Below, in pieces: positions 45,501-53,017 of a DNA stretch of 64,000 nt. This stretch comes from Ensifer sp. USDA 6670. Its GTDB lineage: Bacteria; Pseudomonadota; Alphaproteobacteria; Rhizobiales; Rhizobiaceae. The stretch spans positions 124,001 to 188,000 of the forward strand of contig ATWE01000009.1 of NCBI GenBank assembly GCA_000421085.1, given 5' to 3'. Under the pieces are notes generated by a model that was not told the origin of the DNA, searched no databases, and saw only the letters and a program-made list of their open reading frames with translations. How positions within the stretch are numbered: the stretch's first letter is position 1; the number at the start of each line of letters is the position of its first letter. The position numbers were made by a program, and so were the translations under genes.

Positions 45501-45887
45501 TCCAGCACACAGCACGACGAAGGCCAAGACCTCGTGCAAGGTTTCCAATCGGATCGATCGCTTCACGGTCCGGATGACCAGCGAGGCACCGACCACCGCC
45601 GCGAGGGCGTTGCCGACATATATCAGGAAGGCGGCAGGCAGCGGGGTCTGAAACCACAGGACATTGCTGAGCAGCTCGGCGAAACATCCCGCCAGCACCC
45701 ACCACGGCCAGCTCTGTCTCGGAGCAACTACGAGCGTGGCAATGAAAAGCCCGCTCGGAGCCCAAATGGAGATACCCGTTCCGGGAACGATTGCGAGCGC
45801 CTGAGCGAAACCGCAGCCCAGAACGTAGGTTACGAAAAAAAGACCCAGATGCCGAAGGTGGGGACGATACGGCCATACGAGCATCAT
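42552..45887 (-). CDS. Membrane MASE1-PAS sensor histidine kinase
   Basis: 1111 residues from ATG 45887 (AGGAG 6 nt upstream; an in-frame TTG at 45926 is less likely). Residues 1-300: eight or so membrane helices of a MASE1 sensory module (GTGISIWAPSGLFIATLVVAPR, WWIGDATGTLIVAPLALI). Then four PAS/PAC units; three share a near-identical opening (ELSQIVNMVP, EFSQLVNMVP, FLSHLVETLP) and an MKYRxRRADGxYRWV PAC core, pointing to internal duplication, while the second is divergent. HisKA with H888 (SASIAHEVSQPLAAI) and an HATPase domain with NLIRNGMEAMD. No receiver domain is fused. The ligand is unknown; partners are the two overlapping downstream genes. Confidence 0.92.
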   Translation of the reverse strand: MMLVWPYRPHLRHLGLFFVTYVLGCGFAQALAIVPGTGISIWAPSGLFIATLVVAPRQSWPWWVLAGCFAELLSNVLWFQTPLPAAFLIYVGNALAAVVGASLVIRTVKRSIRLETLHEVLAFVVLCAGVAPVVSATIGSATLAWFGIFSQTFSGAWPLWWIGDATGTLIVAPLALIVMHNWRDKTEFSAARLGEACVLGLIFLGFAALSISGYLPVAYIIMPPLLWAAVRFKLEGAVVILALLTLMTATFTVTGAGQFVGDPETQRHRQIMLQLFLVICAFSALIVAAISRQHQLALSSLRQSVAALRDRERELSQIVNMVPVHIRRLNPDGEPTFFNKRLTEFFGLDLQQLSKPDESRLVTAIQSLVHPDDADNLLQAVRRSMATGEPYSMKYRMRRADGVYRWVDGRAEPLLDENGVIVQWFAISLDIDDEVRAQEALRQSERRYRDLFHYMPIGLTQVDAGKLIPMFKELRAQGVADLQTYIDEHPEFLSRALEALEVEEVNQHVVDMFGAESAEEMGGPITRYWQPGLATIRRSIEARYRGEEVFQEETRVARMDGTVMDVVFATARPGAIADKSLVGFIDITERKKAEEALRKQEREFSQLVNMVPSYLWRLTPDGVPNFFNRRLIEFLGLDAGDANVAGVHPLTAVIAAVAHPDDATRITEALYHSLATGERFSMKYRLRRADGIYRWVEGSAEPMRDDDGRILQWYGLSHDIEDEMRAQEALRERERFLSHLVETLPAMIDCAAPSGEPVYRSQQLRDFLGHGLEDLDGREKSRLDATLDAGVHPDDLAGFKEQYALSLTSGEPYLGKHRLRRFDGEYRWIETRAAPMRDEKGAIVQWNVVCLDVDREVRMQEELRLAQERLARAGQAASLAELSASIAHEVSQPLAAIVANSHACYRWLSADPANIERAKITIERVIRDANSAAEVVSRIRALFKQSMENRAILVLSDVISEVRSLVAEEALRRRIRIDIDVENDLSPLTVDRIQVQQVLINLIRNGMEAMDSIEGEKALYVRTHRVGDEVQTEISDRGDGIAFPDRIFEPFFTTKEAGMGMGLAICRSILEAHGGRLWAEKNEPRGARFIFTLPIEGIDHGEGKTDGRGSR

Positions 45888-46182
45888 CGGCTGCTCCTGC
45901 AGAACAAACAAAACCTGGGATAGCAAGCGTTTCGAGTGAGGTAATCTCGATATTGGCTGCTGACGATGTCGCGCCGCACCCTAGTCTAGCCACCGGGCCG
46001 CCGCAACTTGTGGAAGTCCAAGTCGTGGCGCCGCCCACCCTTGGGAAGTGGAAGTCCAAGTCGTGGCGCCGCCCACCCTTGGGAAAGAGCCGCCGAGCCT
46101 CGATCGACGGCCTCCGATGCTGATCGCGAAGTCCTGGAGGCCCAGGATGATCGCGACGATCAGGATGTCCCTGAGGATCATT
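45888..46182. other. Upstream region of the sensor kinase, with tandem repeat
   Basis: No gene seen. It includes the kinase promoter region and an exact two-copy 38-bp tandem duplication at 46010-46085. Frames across it are arginine/proline-rich and gene-unlike. Confidence 0.5.
46010..46085. repeat. Exact 38-bp tandem duplication
   Basis: 46010-46047 and 46048-46085 are identical (beginning GTGGAAGTCCAAGTCGTGGC, ending CACCCTTGGGAA). The absence of any difference points to a recent duplication or slippage. A shortened GGAA... echo follows (46081-46086). Confidence 0.9.
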
Positions 46183-46318
46183 GCCGAACATTTCTCTCGC
46201 GACCGAATTCACCTGACCGGCGAAACACCGGGCGAGTGCCGCATGCACACGGGTCAGCAGCAATTGCTCTACAACGGCAGCAATCGTTCTGGCGCAGCCG
46301 CAGAGCGGTTTCGATAGA
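46183..46318 (+). pseudogene. Decayed 3' end of an AraC-family gene plus its flank
   Basis: In one frame the segment reads AEHFSRDRIHLTGETPGECR, the last HTH helix and typical C-terminus of an AraC/XylS regulator (compare RKLTGETPTDWRR in the intact gene at 53018). It continues into about 60 bp (46256-46318) that recurs, in opposite orientation, at 52747-52812. No upstream HTH or effector domain remains. It sits directly in front of the MBL-fold hydrolase gene, so it may mark the old boundary of a transferred segment. Confidence 0.6.
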
Positions 46319-46445
46319 TCATTAGAGGACACGCCAGCAGTGAGCGTGTCGCCGGTCTCTAAATACCGCACCGACTGCGCTGCTCATGCAGGGAGCGTAA
46401 GCCACCCAGCATCAGCACCCGCATAGAACGAAGGAGTTTTCAAAG

Positions 46446-47399
46446 ATGAACCAGATGATCAAAAACACTCAGGAGGCAAGCATGAAAATGGAGAGCACCT
46501 CACGTGCCGCTAAACCGGCACCTGAAGAGCTGGTTCCGTCGCGCTACGCGGTGCGGATCGGCGAGATTGAAGTTCTGGTGGTCAGCGATGGGGTGCTACC
46601 GCTCCCGACCGAGATGCTGGGACACAACGCCGACCCGGCCGCCCGGACGGCCTGGCTGGGCGAGATGTTCCTGCCGCAAGACGCCTTCGACTGGGCGCTG
46701 AACGTGGTCGTGGTGCGTAGTGGCGCGCAGACCATACTCATCGACGCCGGGCTGGGATTGGACCCGGACTTGAATCTGCCGCGTGCTGGGCAGTTGATGA
46801 AGCGGCTGGCGGCCGCCGGCATCGACCTCGCATCCGTGACCGACGTGGTACTGACCCACATGCACATGGACCATGTCGGCGGATTGCTGGTCGACGGGGT
46901 GAAGGAGCAGCTGAATCCGGACCTGCGGATCCACGTTGCCGCTGCCGAGGTCAAATTCTGGGAGTCGCCCGATTTCTCCCACGCCGTGATGCCGCAGGGG
47001 TTCCCGGACGCGCTGCGGGCAGCCGCCAAGCGGTTCGTCAAAGACTATCAGACGCACCTGCGGCTGTTCGAGGATGAGTATGAGGTGGCGCCGGGCGTGG
47101 TCGTGTCCCGTACCGGCGGGCATACCCCGGGACACAGCGTGGTCCGCGTGGCATCGGGCAACGACCGTCTGATGTTTGCCGGCGACGCCGTGTTCGCGGT
47201 CGGATTCGACCACCCCGACTGGCACAACGGTTTCGAACACGATCCCGAGGAGGCTGCCCGCGTCCGCGTCCGGCTTTTGAAGGAGCTGGCGGCGACCGGC
47301 GAACTGCTGGTGGCAACGCATATGCCGTTTCCTTCCGTCGGCCATGTCGCGGTCGACGGCGACGCCTTTCGCTGGGTGCCAGTCTTCTGGGACTACTGA
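46446..47399 (+). CDS. Metallo-beta-lactamase-fold hydrolase
   Basis: 317 residues. The metal-binding signature HMHMDH lies at about residues 138-143, with downstream ligands in GGHTPGHS, the aspartate in MFAGDAVF and the histidine in ATHMPFPS. It resembles the quorum-quenching/arylsulfatase-like/glyoxalase II superfamily members with an N-terminal extension of about 40 residues and no clear signal peptide (a short KxxK-rich start). Substrate cannot be assigned; lactones or thioesters are common. AAGGAG lies 9 nt before ATG 46446; ATG 46482 in frame is an alternative. A 7-bp stem-loop (46328-46350) sits in the region upstream. Confidence 0.88.
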   Translation: MNQMIKNTQEASMKMESTSRAAKPAPEELVPSRYAVRIGEIEVLVVSDGVLPLPTEMLGHNADPAARTAWLGEMFLPQDAFDWALNVVVVRSGAQTILIDAGLGLDPDLNLPRAGQLMKRLAAAGIDLASVTDVVLTHMHMDHVGGLLVDGVKEQLNPDLRIHVAAAEVKFWESPDFSHAVMPQGFPDALRAAAKRFVKDYQTHLRLFEDEYEVAPGVVVSRTGGHTPGHSVVRVASGNDRLMFAGDAVFAVGFDHPDWHNGFEHDPEEAARVRVRLLKELAATGELLVATHMPFPSVGHVAVDGDAFRWVPVFWDY

Positions 47400-47441
47400 C
47401 CACTGGTGGAATCGAGGTCGAACCAGAACGTGCAACTTTGA

Positions 47442-47462
47442 AGGCCGTGTACAGCACGGCCT
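47442..47462 (+). terminator. Stem-loop after the MBL-fold gene
   Basis: AGGCCGTG/CACGGCCT, a perfect 8-bp stem with 5-nt loop (47442-47449 and 47455-47462), 43 nt past the stop. No T-tract follows, so it may stabilise mRNA rather than terminate. Confidence 0.45.
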
Positions 47463-47546
47463 CCAAGGTCTGGCGTCAGCGGATCTTCTCAACTTCACCT
47501 ATCGAGCGACGCGCACCGTATGGGCGCTCGCAAATGGGAGCCACTT

Positions 47547-48299
47547 ATGAAAATCGTGATCATCGGCGGAACCGGCCTGATCGGTTCGAAGACTGCAGAG
47601 CGCCTGCGCAAGAAAGGGCATGAGGTCATTGCCGCTGCCCCGAAAACCGGCGTCAATACCCTCACCGGCGAAGGCCTGGCGGACGCACTGAAGAATACCG
47701 AGGTGGTCATCGACCTCGCGAACTCGCCCTCCTTCGAGGACAAGGCCGTGCTCGAATTCTTTCAGACGGCAGGCAAGATCCTGATGGCGGCGGAGATCGA
47801 GGCCGGCGTGAAACACCACATCGCACTTTCGATCGTCGGCACGGATCGGCTGCCGGATAGCGGCTATCTTCGGGCCAAGGTCGCCCAGGAAAAGATCATC
47901 CGGGAAGCCGGCATTCCCTATACCATCGTGCGTTCCACACAGTTCATGGAATTTCTCGGTGGCATCGCCCAGGCGGGCACGGTCGGCGATACCGCCAGCT
48001 TATCGACAGGTTCACTGCAGCCGATCGCGTCCGACGACGTCGCCGATTTCGTGACGGACGCGGCGCTTGCCGCGCCGGCGAACGGGATCATCGAAATCTG
48101 TGGTCCCGAGCGCGCGCGTCTCTGCGATTTCGCCGCCCGCTACCTCAAGGCTATCGGAGATTCCCGCACCGTTGTCGCAGATCCGGATGCCCGCTATTTC
48201 GGGACCAAACTGGAAGACGGTTCACTCGTCTCCGACAATCACCCTCGTATCGGTCGCATCAGTTTCGATGATTGGTTCGCGGCAGCCCCCAGAAAATAG
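47547..48299 (+). CDS. NAD(P)-binding atypical SDR (NmrA-like)
   Basis: 250 residues. Atypical short-chain dehydrogenase with the nucleotide motif IGGTGLIGSKTAERLRKKGHEV at the N-terminus, then LSIVGTDRLPDSGYLRAKVAQEKIIREAGIPYTIVRSTQFMEF, typical of NmrA/extended SDRs that bind NAD(P) and often lack a Tyr-x-x-x-Lys pair used for catalysis (here YLRAK is present). ATG 47547 has GGGAG 7 nt upstream. Such proteins act as NADPH-dependent reductases or redox sensors. It heads a short plus-strand group with a cupin and an MscS-like channel. Confidence 0.88.
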   Translation: MKIVIIGGTGLIGSKTAERLRKKGHEVIAAAPKTGVNTLTGEGLADALKNTEVVIDLANSPSFEDKAVLEFFQTAGKILMAAEIEAGVKHHIALSIVGTDRLPDSGYLRAKVAQEKIIREAGIPYTIVRSTQFMEFLGGIAQAGTVGDTASLSTGSLQPIASDDVADFVTDAALAAPANGIIEICGPERARLCDFAARYLKAIGDSRTVVADPDARYFGTKLEDGSLVSDNHPRIGRISFDDWFAAAPRK

Positions 48300-48360
48300 G
48301 GACGTGCATTTGGGCCGTCTTATTGGTGCCCGGTGCCTCACTCACGAAAGGACGATAGAC

Positions 48361-48786
48361 ATGATCAAGACATTGCATTTTGCCGCTGCGTTGACGGCCC
48401 TCCTATCAGTTTCGGCTCTCGCACATGACACGCCGGGTGGCGGCGAGGGCGCGAAGGTTACGCTGGTCTATGAGCATGAACTGCCGAACGTTCCAGGCAA
48501 GAGCATGAAGGGCGTTCTCGTCGAATATGCTCCGGGCGGTTTCTCGGACGCCCATACACATCCGGTATCCTCCTTCATTTACGCGACCATTCTCGAAGGG
48601 GCGATCCGGAGTCAGGTCAATGACGGCCCAATAACGGTCTATAAAGCCGGTGACAGCTTTTCGGAATTGCCGGGCGATCGCCACGGTGTCAGCGAAAATG
48701 CCAGCAAGACCCAGCCGGCAAAGCTGCTCGCCGTCTTCGTGGTCGATACCGCTGAGCGGGAACTGACAATCCCGATCAAGAAATAG
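48361..48786 (+). CDS. Secreted cupin-domain protein
   Basis: 141 residues: signal peptide (cleavage near ALAHD, residue 21), then a single small cupin barrel. Motif 1 GGFSDAHTHPVSSFIYATILEG and motif 2 SFSELPGDRHGVSENAS supply the His/Glu metal set (H-x-H, E, H). Members bind a divalent metal in the periplasm and have varied or unknown roles. AAAGGA precedes ATG 48361. A good intrinsic terminator follows the gene, so this transcript unit ends here. Confidence 0.88.
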   Translation: MIKTLHFAAALTALLSVSALAHDTPGGGEGAKVTLVYEHELPNVPGKSMKGVLVEYAPGGFSDAHTHPVSSFIYATILEGAIRSQVNDGPITVYKAGDSFSELPGDRHGVSENASKTQPAKLLAVFVVDTAERELTIPIKK

Positions 48787-48792
48787 ACGATC

Positions 48793-48829
48793 TTGCCGGG
48801 CCCGCGGTGCTGGTGCCCGGCAATTCTTT
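48793..48829 (+). terminator. Rho-independent terminator after the cupin gene
   Basis: TTGCCGGGC (48793-48801) pairs perfectly with GCCCGGCAA (48815-48823), 13-nt loop, followed by TTCTTTG. It starts 6 nt after the cupin stop codon. Confidence 0.75.
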
Positions 48830-48857
48830 GAAGCAACCATAATCGGTGATTCCTGCC

Positions 48858-49886
48858 ATGTTCGGTGATGACAATCTGGTGCCGCTTGTTCTGGTCAACC
48901 TTCTCGGGATTGCCGGCATCGTCGTGTGGCACATTCAGGGCGGCAATCGTCCGACGGGCCGTCTGATCGTCCAGATCCTGTTCTTCACCAGCATGAGCCT
49001 CGTGCTCTATCTGGGAGGCATCGCTCCGCATCGGCCTGATGGTGTCCATACGCAGGGTTTTGGCGCCCTGCTTTCAAAATCGGCCAGAATCCTGTGGTGG
49101 ACCCATCTTGCCTGGACCATCATCGGCTTCATCCAGATCTACGTCAGACTGAACCGCAAGTCGCGGGAAGCGCATCTCATCCAGGATATGGCCATTGCCA
49201 CGATCTATCTCGGCGTGGCTCTTTCCGTCTTAGGTTTCGTCTTCGGCATGCCGGTCGGCACCTTGGTTGCGACATCGGGCGTCATAGCCGTCATCTTCGG
49301 CCTTGCGTTACAGAACACGCTGGGCGATGTCTTTTCCGGCATCGCGCTGACACTCGGCAGGGCATATGCAATAGGCGACTGGGTCCAGTTGAACGACGGA
49401 ACCGAGGGTCGCGTCATCGAAACCACCTGGCGCTCCACCAACCTGCTGACCGCCGCGCACAATGTCGTCGTGCTGCCGAACAGCATCCTGGCAAAGCAGG
49501 GCGTTAGAAATGTCAGCCGCCCTGACGAGACCCACCAGATCGCATTGCGTGTGCGCATCGCTGCAAGGCAAAGACCACGCCTCGTCGAGGAAGTCATGCG
49601 GTCTGTGCTGCAAGCCAGCCTCGTAATCATCAAGAATCCGGCGCCGGTCGTCGCCTTGAAAGCCATCGACGCGATCGCCATCGAAGTCGAGCTGCAGTTC
49701 CGCGTCCAAAGCGTCGCCCTTCGAACGCCCGCCACGAACGAGATCATCGATCTGCTTCATGACCAATGCAGGGCAAGCGGGCTTTCGCTGGCCGTGCCTG
49801 CCGAAAGCCTCGCTGTCGTGCCGGCCCCTATCGAAAACCAATATCCTGCGGTGAGTGACGACACGCGCTCATTCCGGCCTGTCTAG
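48858..49886 (+). CDS. MscS-family small-conductance mechanosensitive channel
   Basis: 342 residues. Four N-terminal hydrophobic segments, then the MscS core: pore helix region LVATSGVIAVIFGLALQNTLGDVFSGIAL, beta domain GDWVQLNDGTEGRVIETTWRSTNLLT and VVVLPNSILAKQGVRNVSRPDE. Members open on membrane tension to release solutes on hypo-osmotic shock; some are fused or gated by ligands, not seen here. Start uncertain: ATG 48858 is used, GTG 48846 is possible, both with weak ribosome-binding sites. Confidence 0.9.
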   Translation: MFGDDNLVPLVLVNLLGIAGIVVWHIQGGNRPTGRLIVQILFFTSMSLVLYLGGIAPHRPDGVHTQGFGALLSKSARILWWTHLAWTIIGFIQIYVRLNRKSREAHLIQDMAIATIYLGVALSVLGFVFGMPVGTLVATSGVIAVIFGLALQNTLGDVFSGIALTLGRAYAIGDWVQLNDGTEGRVIETTWRSTNLLTAAHNVVVLPNSILAKQGVRNVSRPDETHQIALRVRIAARQRPRLVEEVMRSVLQASLVIIKNPAPVVALKAIDAIAIEVELQFRVQSVALRTPATNEIIDLLHDQCRASGLSLAVPAESLAVVPAPIENQYPAVSDDTRSFRPV

Positions 49887-50393
49887 TCACATCCCACGAG
49901 ATCGTAGCCGAATACCGATTGAGGCGAACTGGAAGGATGCGAGGAAGTCGTCGCAACTGCCATGTCGACCGGCGATGCGAACTAAATGTTCGAATTCTTG
50001 AAAATCGTTCGTCAACGTTGCGCTATTCATAAAGCTGCATTCATGAAGCCGAGTTGAAGACCGGCGTATTGACCCCGAACAGGTGCAAATCGGACTCACG
50101 ACAGATTTTGAGGAGAGATCAGTCATGTCTGAAGATCGCGATCCCGAGCGGGTCGAGGAGGAGGTCCAACGCAACTGGCTTGCTCCTCGATGCCCGGTGG
50201 CTGCTGCGGCGAGTCGCGGCCCGCGGTGATAACAGACACTTTTGGATAGGACCTTCTGGATGGCCGTTCCGGTACGCGGCGGAAGTCCGGGACCGTTCCA
50301 AAGGCAAGCTCAGGCACCAAGCTTCATGTCGCGAGCGATAGAGAGAACGATCGGTGAATTGACGCGGTGCCCCACGTGCATGCCGGAATGTGG
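49887..50393. other. Intergenic region, no firm gene
   Basis: Apart from a small possible ORF at 50125-50229, no supportable gene. An open frame crossing 50180-50341 reads DNRHFWIGPSGWPFRYAAEV and similar, which I do not recognise; it is in a different frame from the small ORF, so a frameshifted remnant is possible. Confidence 0.4.
50125..50229 (+). CDS. Possible 34-codon small ORF, unrecognised
   Basis: ATG 50125 follows a strong GAGGAG ribosome-binding site (50109-50114, 10-nt spacing) and opens MSEDRDPERVEEEVQRNWLA, an acidic helix-like start, but soon turns into an alanine/arginine tail and a TGA. A shift into the neighbouring frame near 50185 would extend it to 50341. It could be a broken small gene or chance. 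No family recognised. Confidence 0.25.
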   Translation: MSEDRDPERVEEEVQRNWLAPRCPVAAAASRGPR

Positions 50394-50424
50394 CGAGCTG
50401 CGCTCCTGCACGGAGCGCAGCTCG
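50394..50424 (-). terminator. Very strong stem-loop at the 3' end of the NDH-2-like gene
   Basis: CGAGCTGCGCTCC (50394-50406) and GGAGCGCAGCTCG (50412-50424) form a perfect 13-bp stem with a 5-nt loop, 13 nt past the stop of the minus-strand flavoprotein gene. No T-run follows on the minus strand, so it may end transcription inefficiently or protect the mRNA 3' end. Confidence 0.6.
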
Positions 50425-50437
50425 TGTCGTGAAGCGA

Positions 50438-51643
50438 TCAGAGGTCCGTCACACGCTCCGGATCGGCAGAAGCCAGGGCAGCGGCCCGCTCGGGCTTCGG
50501 CGGATAGATCCAGACAGTGTTGATCTCCTGCTTGGTCGCCTTCGCTTTCTCGCCGACCATCTCCACCTGACGATCCCAGCCCCGGGTGAAGAGAGCTCCG
50601 GCATCGCCGAGGTCAAGGCAGGTGACATAGGCTTTCTGATGATACTGCCGTGCCGGCACGCCCAACAGTTCGGCGGCGGCATTGTTGCCGGCGAAGGCGC
50701 CCATGCGTGTGGCGTGCTGGCATGACATCAGTGCGTAGTTGCCGCAGTCGTCGCAAGCGGCGCGCGCGGCATCCCCGGTGGCGAACACGCCTGGCACGGA
50801 AGGCACGCGCAGGCAGCCGTCGACCAGCAGCCGGTCGAACTTGTCGCGTTCGCCGGGAATTTCGGTGGTCAGGGGATTGGCCCGCATGCCCGCCGCCCAG
50901 ACCACGGTCATGGTTTCGATATGCTCGCCGGTGCTCAGCGTCACTCCGGACTTATCGAGCGATGACACCCCGGCGTTGAGCCGCGTCTCCACGCCGAGCT
51001 TGCGCAGCGCATCCTCGATGATCGGACGAGCGCCTTCGCCCATGTCAGGGGCGACCGCGCTGCTGCGGTCGATGATGATGACGCGCGGATTGGCGGTTTC
51101 GTCGAATAGGGTGCGCAGCCGCGAAGGCATCTCGGTCGCCGCCTCGATACCTGTGAAACCGGCGCCCGCAACGACGATGGTGTCGCGCGCGGCCGAAGCC
51201 GGCATCTTGGCAAGCTCGTGGAGATGGCGGTCGAGAGCAATGGCGTCATCGACATTGTCGATGCTGAAGGCGTATTCGGCGAGACCCGGAATATTCGGAC
51301 GGAACAGCCGGCTGCCGGTGGCGAGCACAAGGCGATGATACTGAAGGGACTTTCGTTCACCCTTGGGATCGACGACCTCTACGGTGCAGGCCTTCGTATC
51401 GATTGCCTCGACGCTGCCCTGCACGTAGACGATATCGACGGCATCAAATACATCCTGCAGAGGTGCCGTCAGGGTCTCGGGTTTGGGCTCGTAAAGCCGG
51501 GGGCGGATGACAAGCGTCGGTTCCGGGGATACCAGTGCGATTTCGAGCTCTTCGGGCGAAACGCCCTCGATATCGCGCAGGCGGGCTGCGGAAAGTGCGG
51601 CGTACATGCCGGCGAAACCGGCGCCTACAATCACAAGTCTCAT
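50438..51643 (-). CDS. NDH-2-like pyridine nucleotide-disulfide oxidoreductase
   Basis: 401 residues. FAD motif VIVGAGFAGMYAALSAARL at the N-terminus, NAD motif VVAGAGFTGIEAATEM at about residue 160, and the FAD-contact VPGVFATGDAARA near residue 285. No redox-active Cys pair of the disulfide reductase type, and a C-terminal region compatible with type II NADH:quinone dehydrogenases. It would oxidise NADH and reduce quinone at the membrane surface without pumping protons, or act as a stress-linked quinone reductase. It follows the haloperoxidase-like hydrolase gene by 102 nt on the same strand. Confidence 0.85.
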   Translation of the reverse strand: MRLVIVGAGFAGMYAALSAARLRDIEGVSPEELEIALVSPEPTLVIRPRLYEPKPETLTAPLQDVFDAVDIVYVQGSVEAIDTKACTVEVVDPKGERKSLQYHRLVLATGSRLFRPNIPGLAEYAFSIDNVDDAIALDRHLHELAKMPASAARDTIVVAGAGFTGIEAATEMPSRLRTLFDETANPRVIIIDRSSAVAPDMGEGARPIIEDALRKLGVETRLNAGVSSLDKSGVTLSTGEHIETMTVVWAAGMRANPLTTEIPGERDKFDRLLVDGCLRVPSVPGVFATGDAARAACDDCGNYALMSCQHATRMGAFAGNNAAAELLGVPARQYHQKAYVTCLDLGDAGALFTRGWDRQVEMVGEKAKATKQEINTVWIYPPKPERAAALASADPERVTDL

Positions 51644-51745
51644 GGTTACCTACTCCGTGGTTTGTAGTTTCAAGGGGCCGCGCGTCACCGTTGCCGCTCC
51701 TGACGGACGGCAAGATGGCGCGCGGGTTGGTGAAAACGACGTTGC

Positions 51746-52576
51746 TCAGGCGGTGATGAAGGCCAGCATGTCGGCATTGACGACATCCGGATGGGTGGTG
51801 CACAGCCCATGCGGTAGTTTTTCGTAGATTTTCAGCGCGCCGGCCCGCAGGAGCTTCACCGACAGCGCAGCCGAGGCATCGATCGGGACGATCTGGTCGT
51901 CATCGCCATGCAACACCAGCGTTGGTACGGTGATGCTCCTCAGGTCCTCGGTGAAATCCGTTTCCGAAAATGCCTTGATGCCTTGGTAATGCGCTTTCGC
52001 ACCGCCCATCATGCCCTGACGCCACCAATTCGAGATGACCGCCTCGGAAGGCTCGGCACCCGGGCGGTTGTAGCCGTAGAAGGGACCGCTCGGAAAATCG
52101 CGATAGAACTGCGAACGATTGGCGGCCAGCTGGCTGCGCAATCCATCGAATGCCTCGATCGGTAATCCGCCGGGATTGGCGGCCGTCTTCAGCATCAACG
52201 GAGGTACGGCCCCGATCAGGACCAGTTTGGCCACGCGGCCCTGGCCGTAGCGCGCGACATATCGCGCGGCTTCACCGCCGCCTGTAGAGTGGCCGACATG
52301 GATCGCATTGCGAAGATCGAGGTAATCGATCATTGCGGCAACGTCGGAGGCGTAGTGGTCCATGTCGTGACCGTCGCTCACCTGGCTCGATCGGCCATGA
52401 CCGCGGCGATCATGAGCGATCACGCGAAAGCCCTTGCCTAGGAAGAAGAGCATTTGATTATCCCAATCATCGGAGCTGAGCGGCCAGCCGTGGTGGAAGA
52501 CGATCGGCTGAGCGGACTTCGGTCCCCAGTCCTTGTAGAAAAGTTGAACACCGTCGCCAGTTGTAATGGAGGTCAT
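51746..52576 (-). CDS. Alpha/beta hydrolase, cofactor-free haloperoxidase type
   Basis: 276 residues, the usual size of non-heme chloroperoxidases/arylesterases. Nucleophile elbow GHSTGGGE with the catalytic serine, oxyanion-hole [12 protein letters not shown], acid in [11 protein letters not shown] and histidine in [12 protein letters not shown]. The [13 protein letters not shown] and [11 protein letters not shown] segments are diagnostic of this subgroup, which makes peracids from carboxylates and peroxide in vitro; the natural role is usually an esterase or lactonase. ATG 52576 is chosen for AAGGA upstream; the frame extends to 52618. Confidence 0.9.
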   Translation of the reverse strand: MTSITTGDGVQLFYKDWGPKSAQPIVFHHGWPLSSDDWDNQMLFFLGKGFRVIAHDRRGHGRSSQVSDGHDMDHYASDVAAMIDYLDLRNAIHVGHSTGGGEAARYVARYGQGRVAKLVLIGAVPPLMLKTAANPGGLPIEAFDGLRSQLAANRSQFYRDFPSGPFYGYNRPGAEPSEAVISNWWRQGMMGGAKAHYQGIKAFSETDFTEDLRSITVPTLVLHGDDDQIVPIDASAALSVKLLRAGALKIYEKLPHGLCTTHPDVVNADMLAFITA

Positions 52577-52746
52577 TGTGCTGATCCTTTGATGAATAGT
52601 TTTTTCGTCGCCCGTCATCGGTTCGGACGGACAGTTGCTAAAATCGGGTACATGCAGGCCGCCACGGGTCGCTTCGTTGCGATTGACCGTAATCGGTGTC
52701 CCAGACCATCCATTGTTTCCGCCGGATCATTGGTGAGGGCGCAATG

Positions 52747-52905
52747 ATGGTTTAGCGAAACAAGGCTGCGGCTGCGCCAGAGGGATTGGCACCATTGCAG
52801 AGCAATTGCTGTTTAGCGGATGCGCCGTCGCTCATCGCCCGGCGTCTTACCGGTCGGCTTTCGAAAATGCGGCTGCCGAGGCTGTTTGCGAGGCGGCGGC
52901 TGCGA
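52747..52905 (-). pseudogene. Second decayed AraC-family 3' end, with the repeated flank
   Basis: On the minus strand, ASQTASAAAFSKADR and, after a frameshift, TGKTPGDERR match the C-terminal ASQTAFAAAFRKLTGETPTDWRR of the intact AraC gene that ends at 53018; at the DNA level the two are clearly alignable over about 55 bp. Downstream, 52747-52812 is the inverted counterpart of 46256-46318. The remnant therefore lies just past the intact gene, as after an ancient tandem duplication. The rest of 52577-53017 has no supportable gene. Confidence 0.6.
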
Positions 52906-53017
52906 CCAACCCAAAAAGGGGAAACTTCGAAGCACGGTCGTCGTGTTCGAGCCGATGCCGTCTCAGCGAAGAACGCCAACCCTCGGAATATGAGGCGAGG
53001 GCGAAAGGAGATTGCGG

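Noticed and set aside
46256-46318. Insertion-sequence terminal inverted repeats (pair with 52747-52812)
   Set aside because: The similarity is only partial, extends into AraC-derived sequence, and no transposase or target duplication is present.
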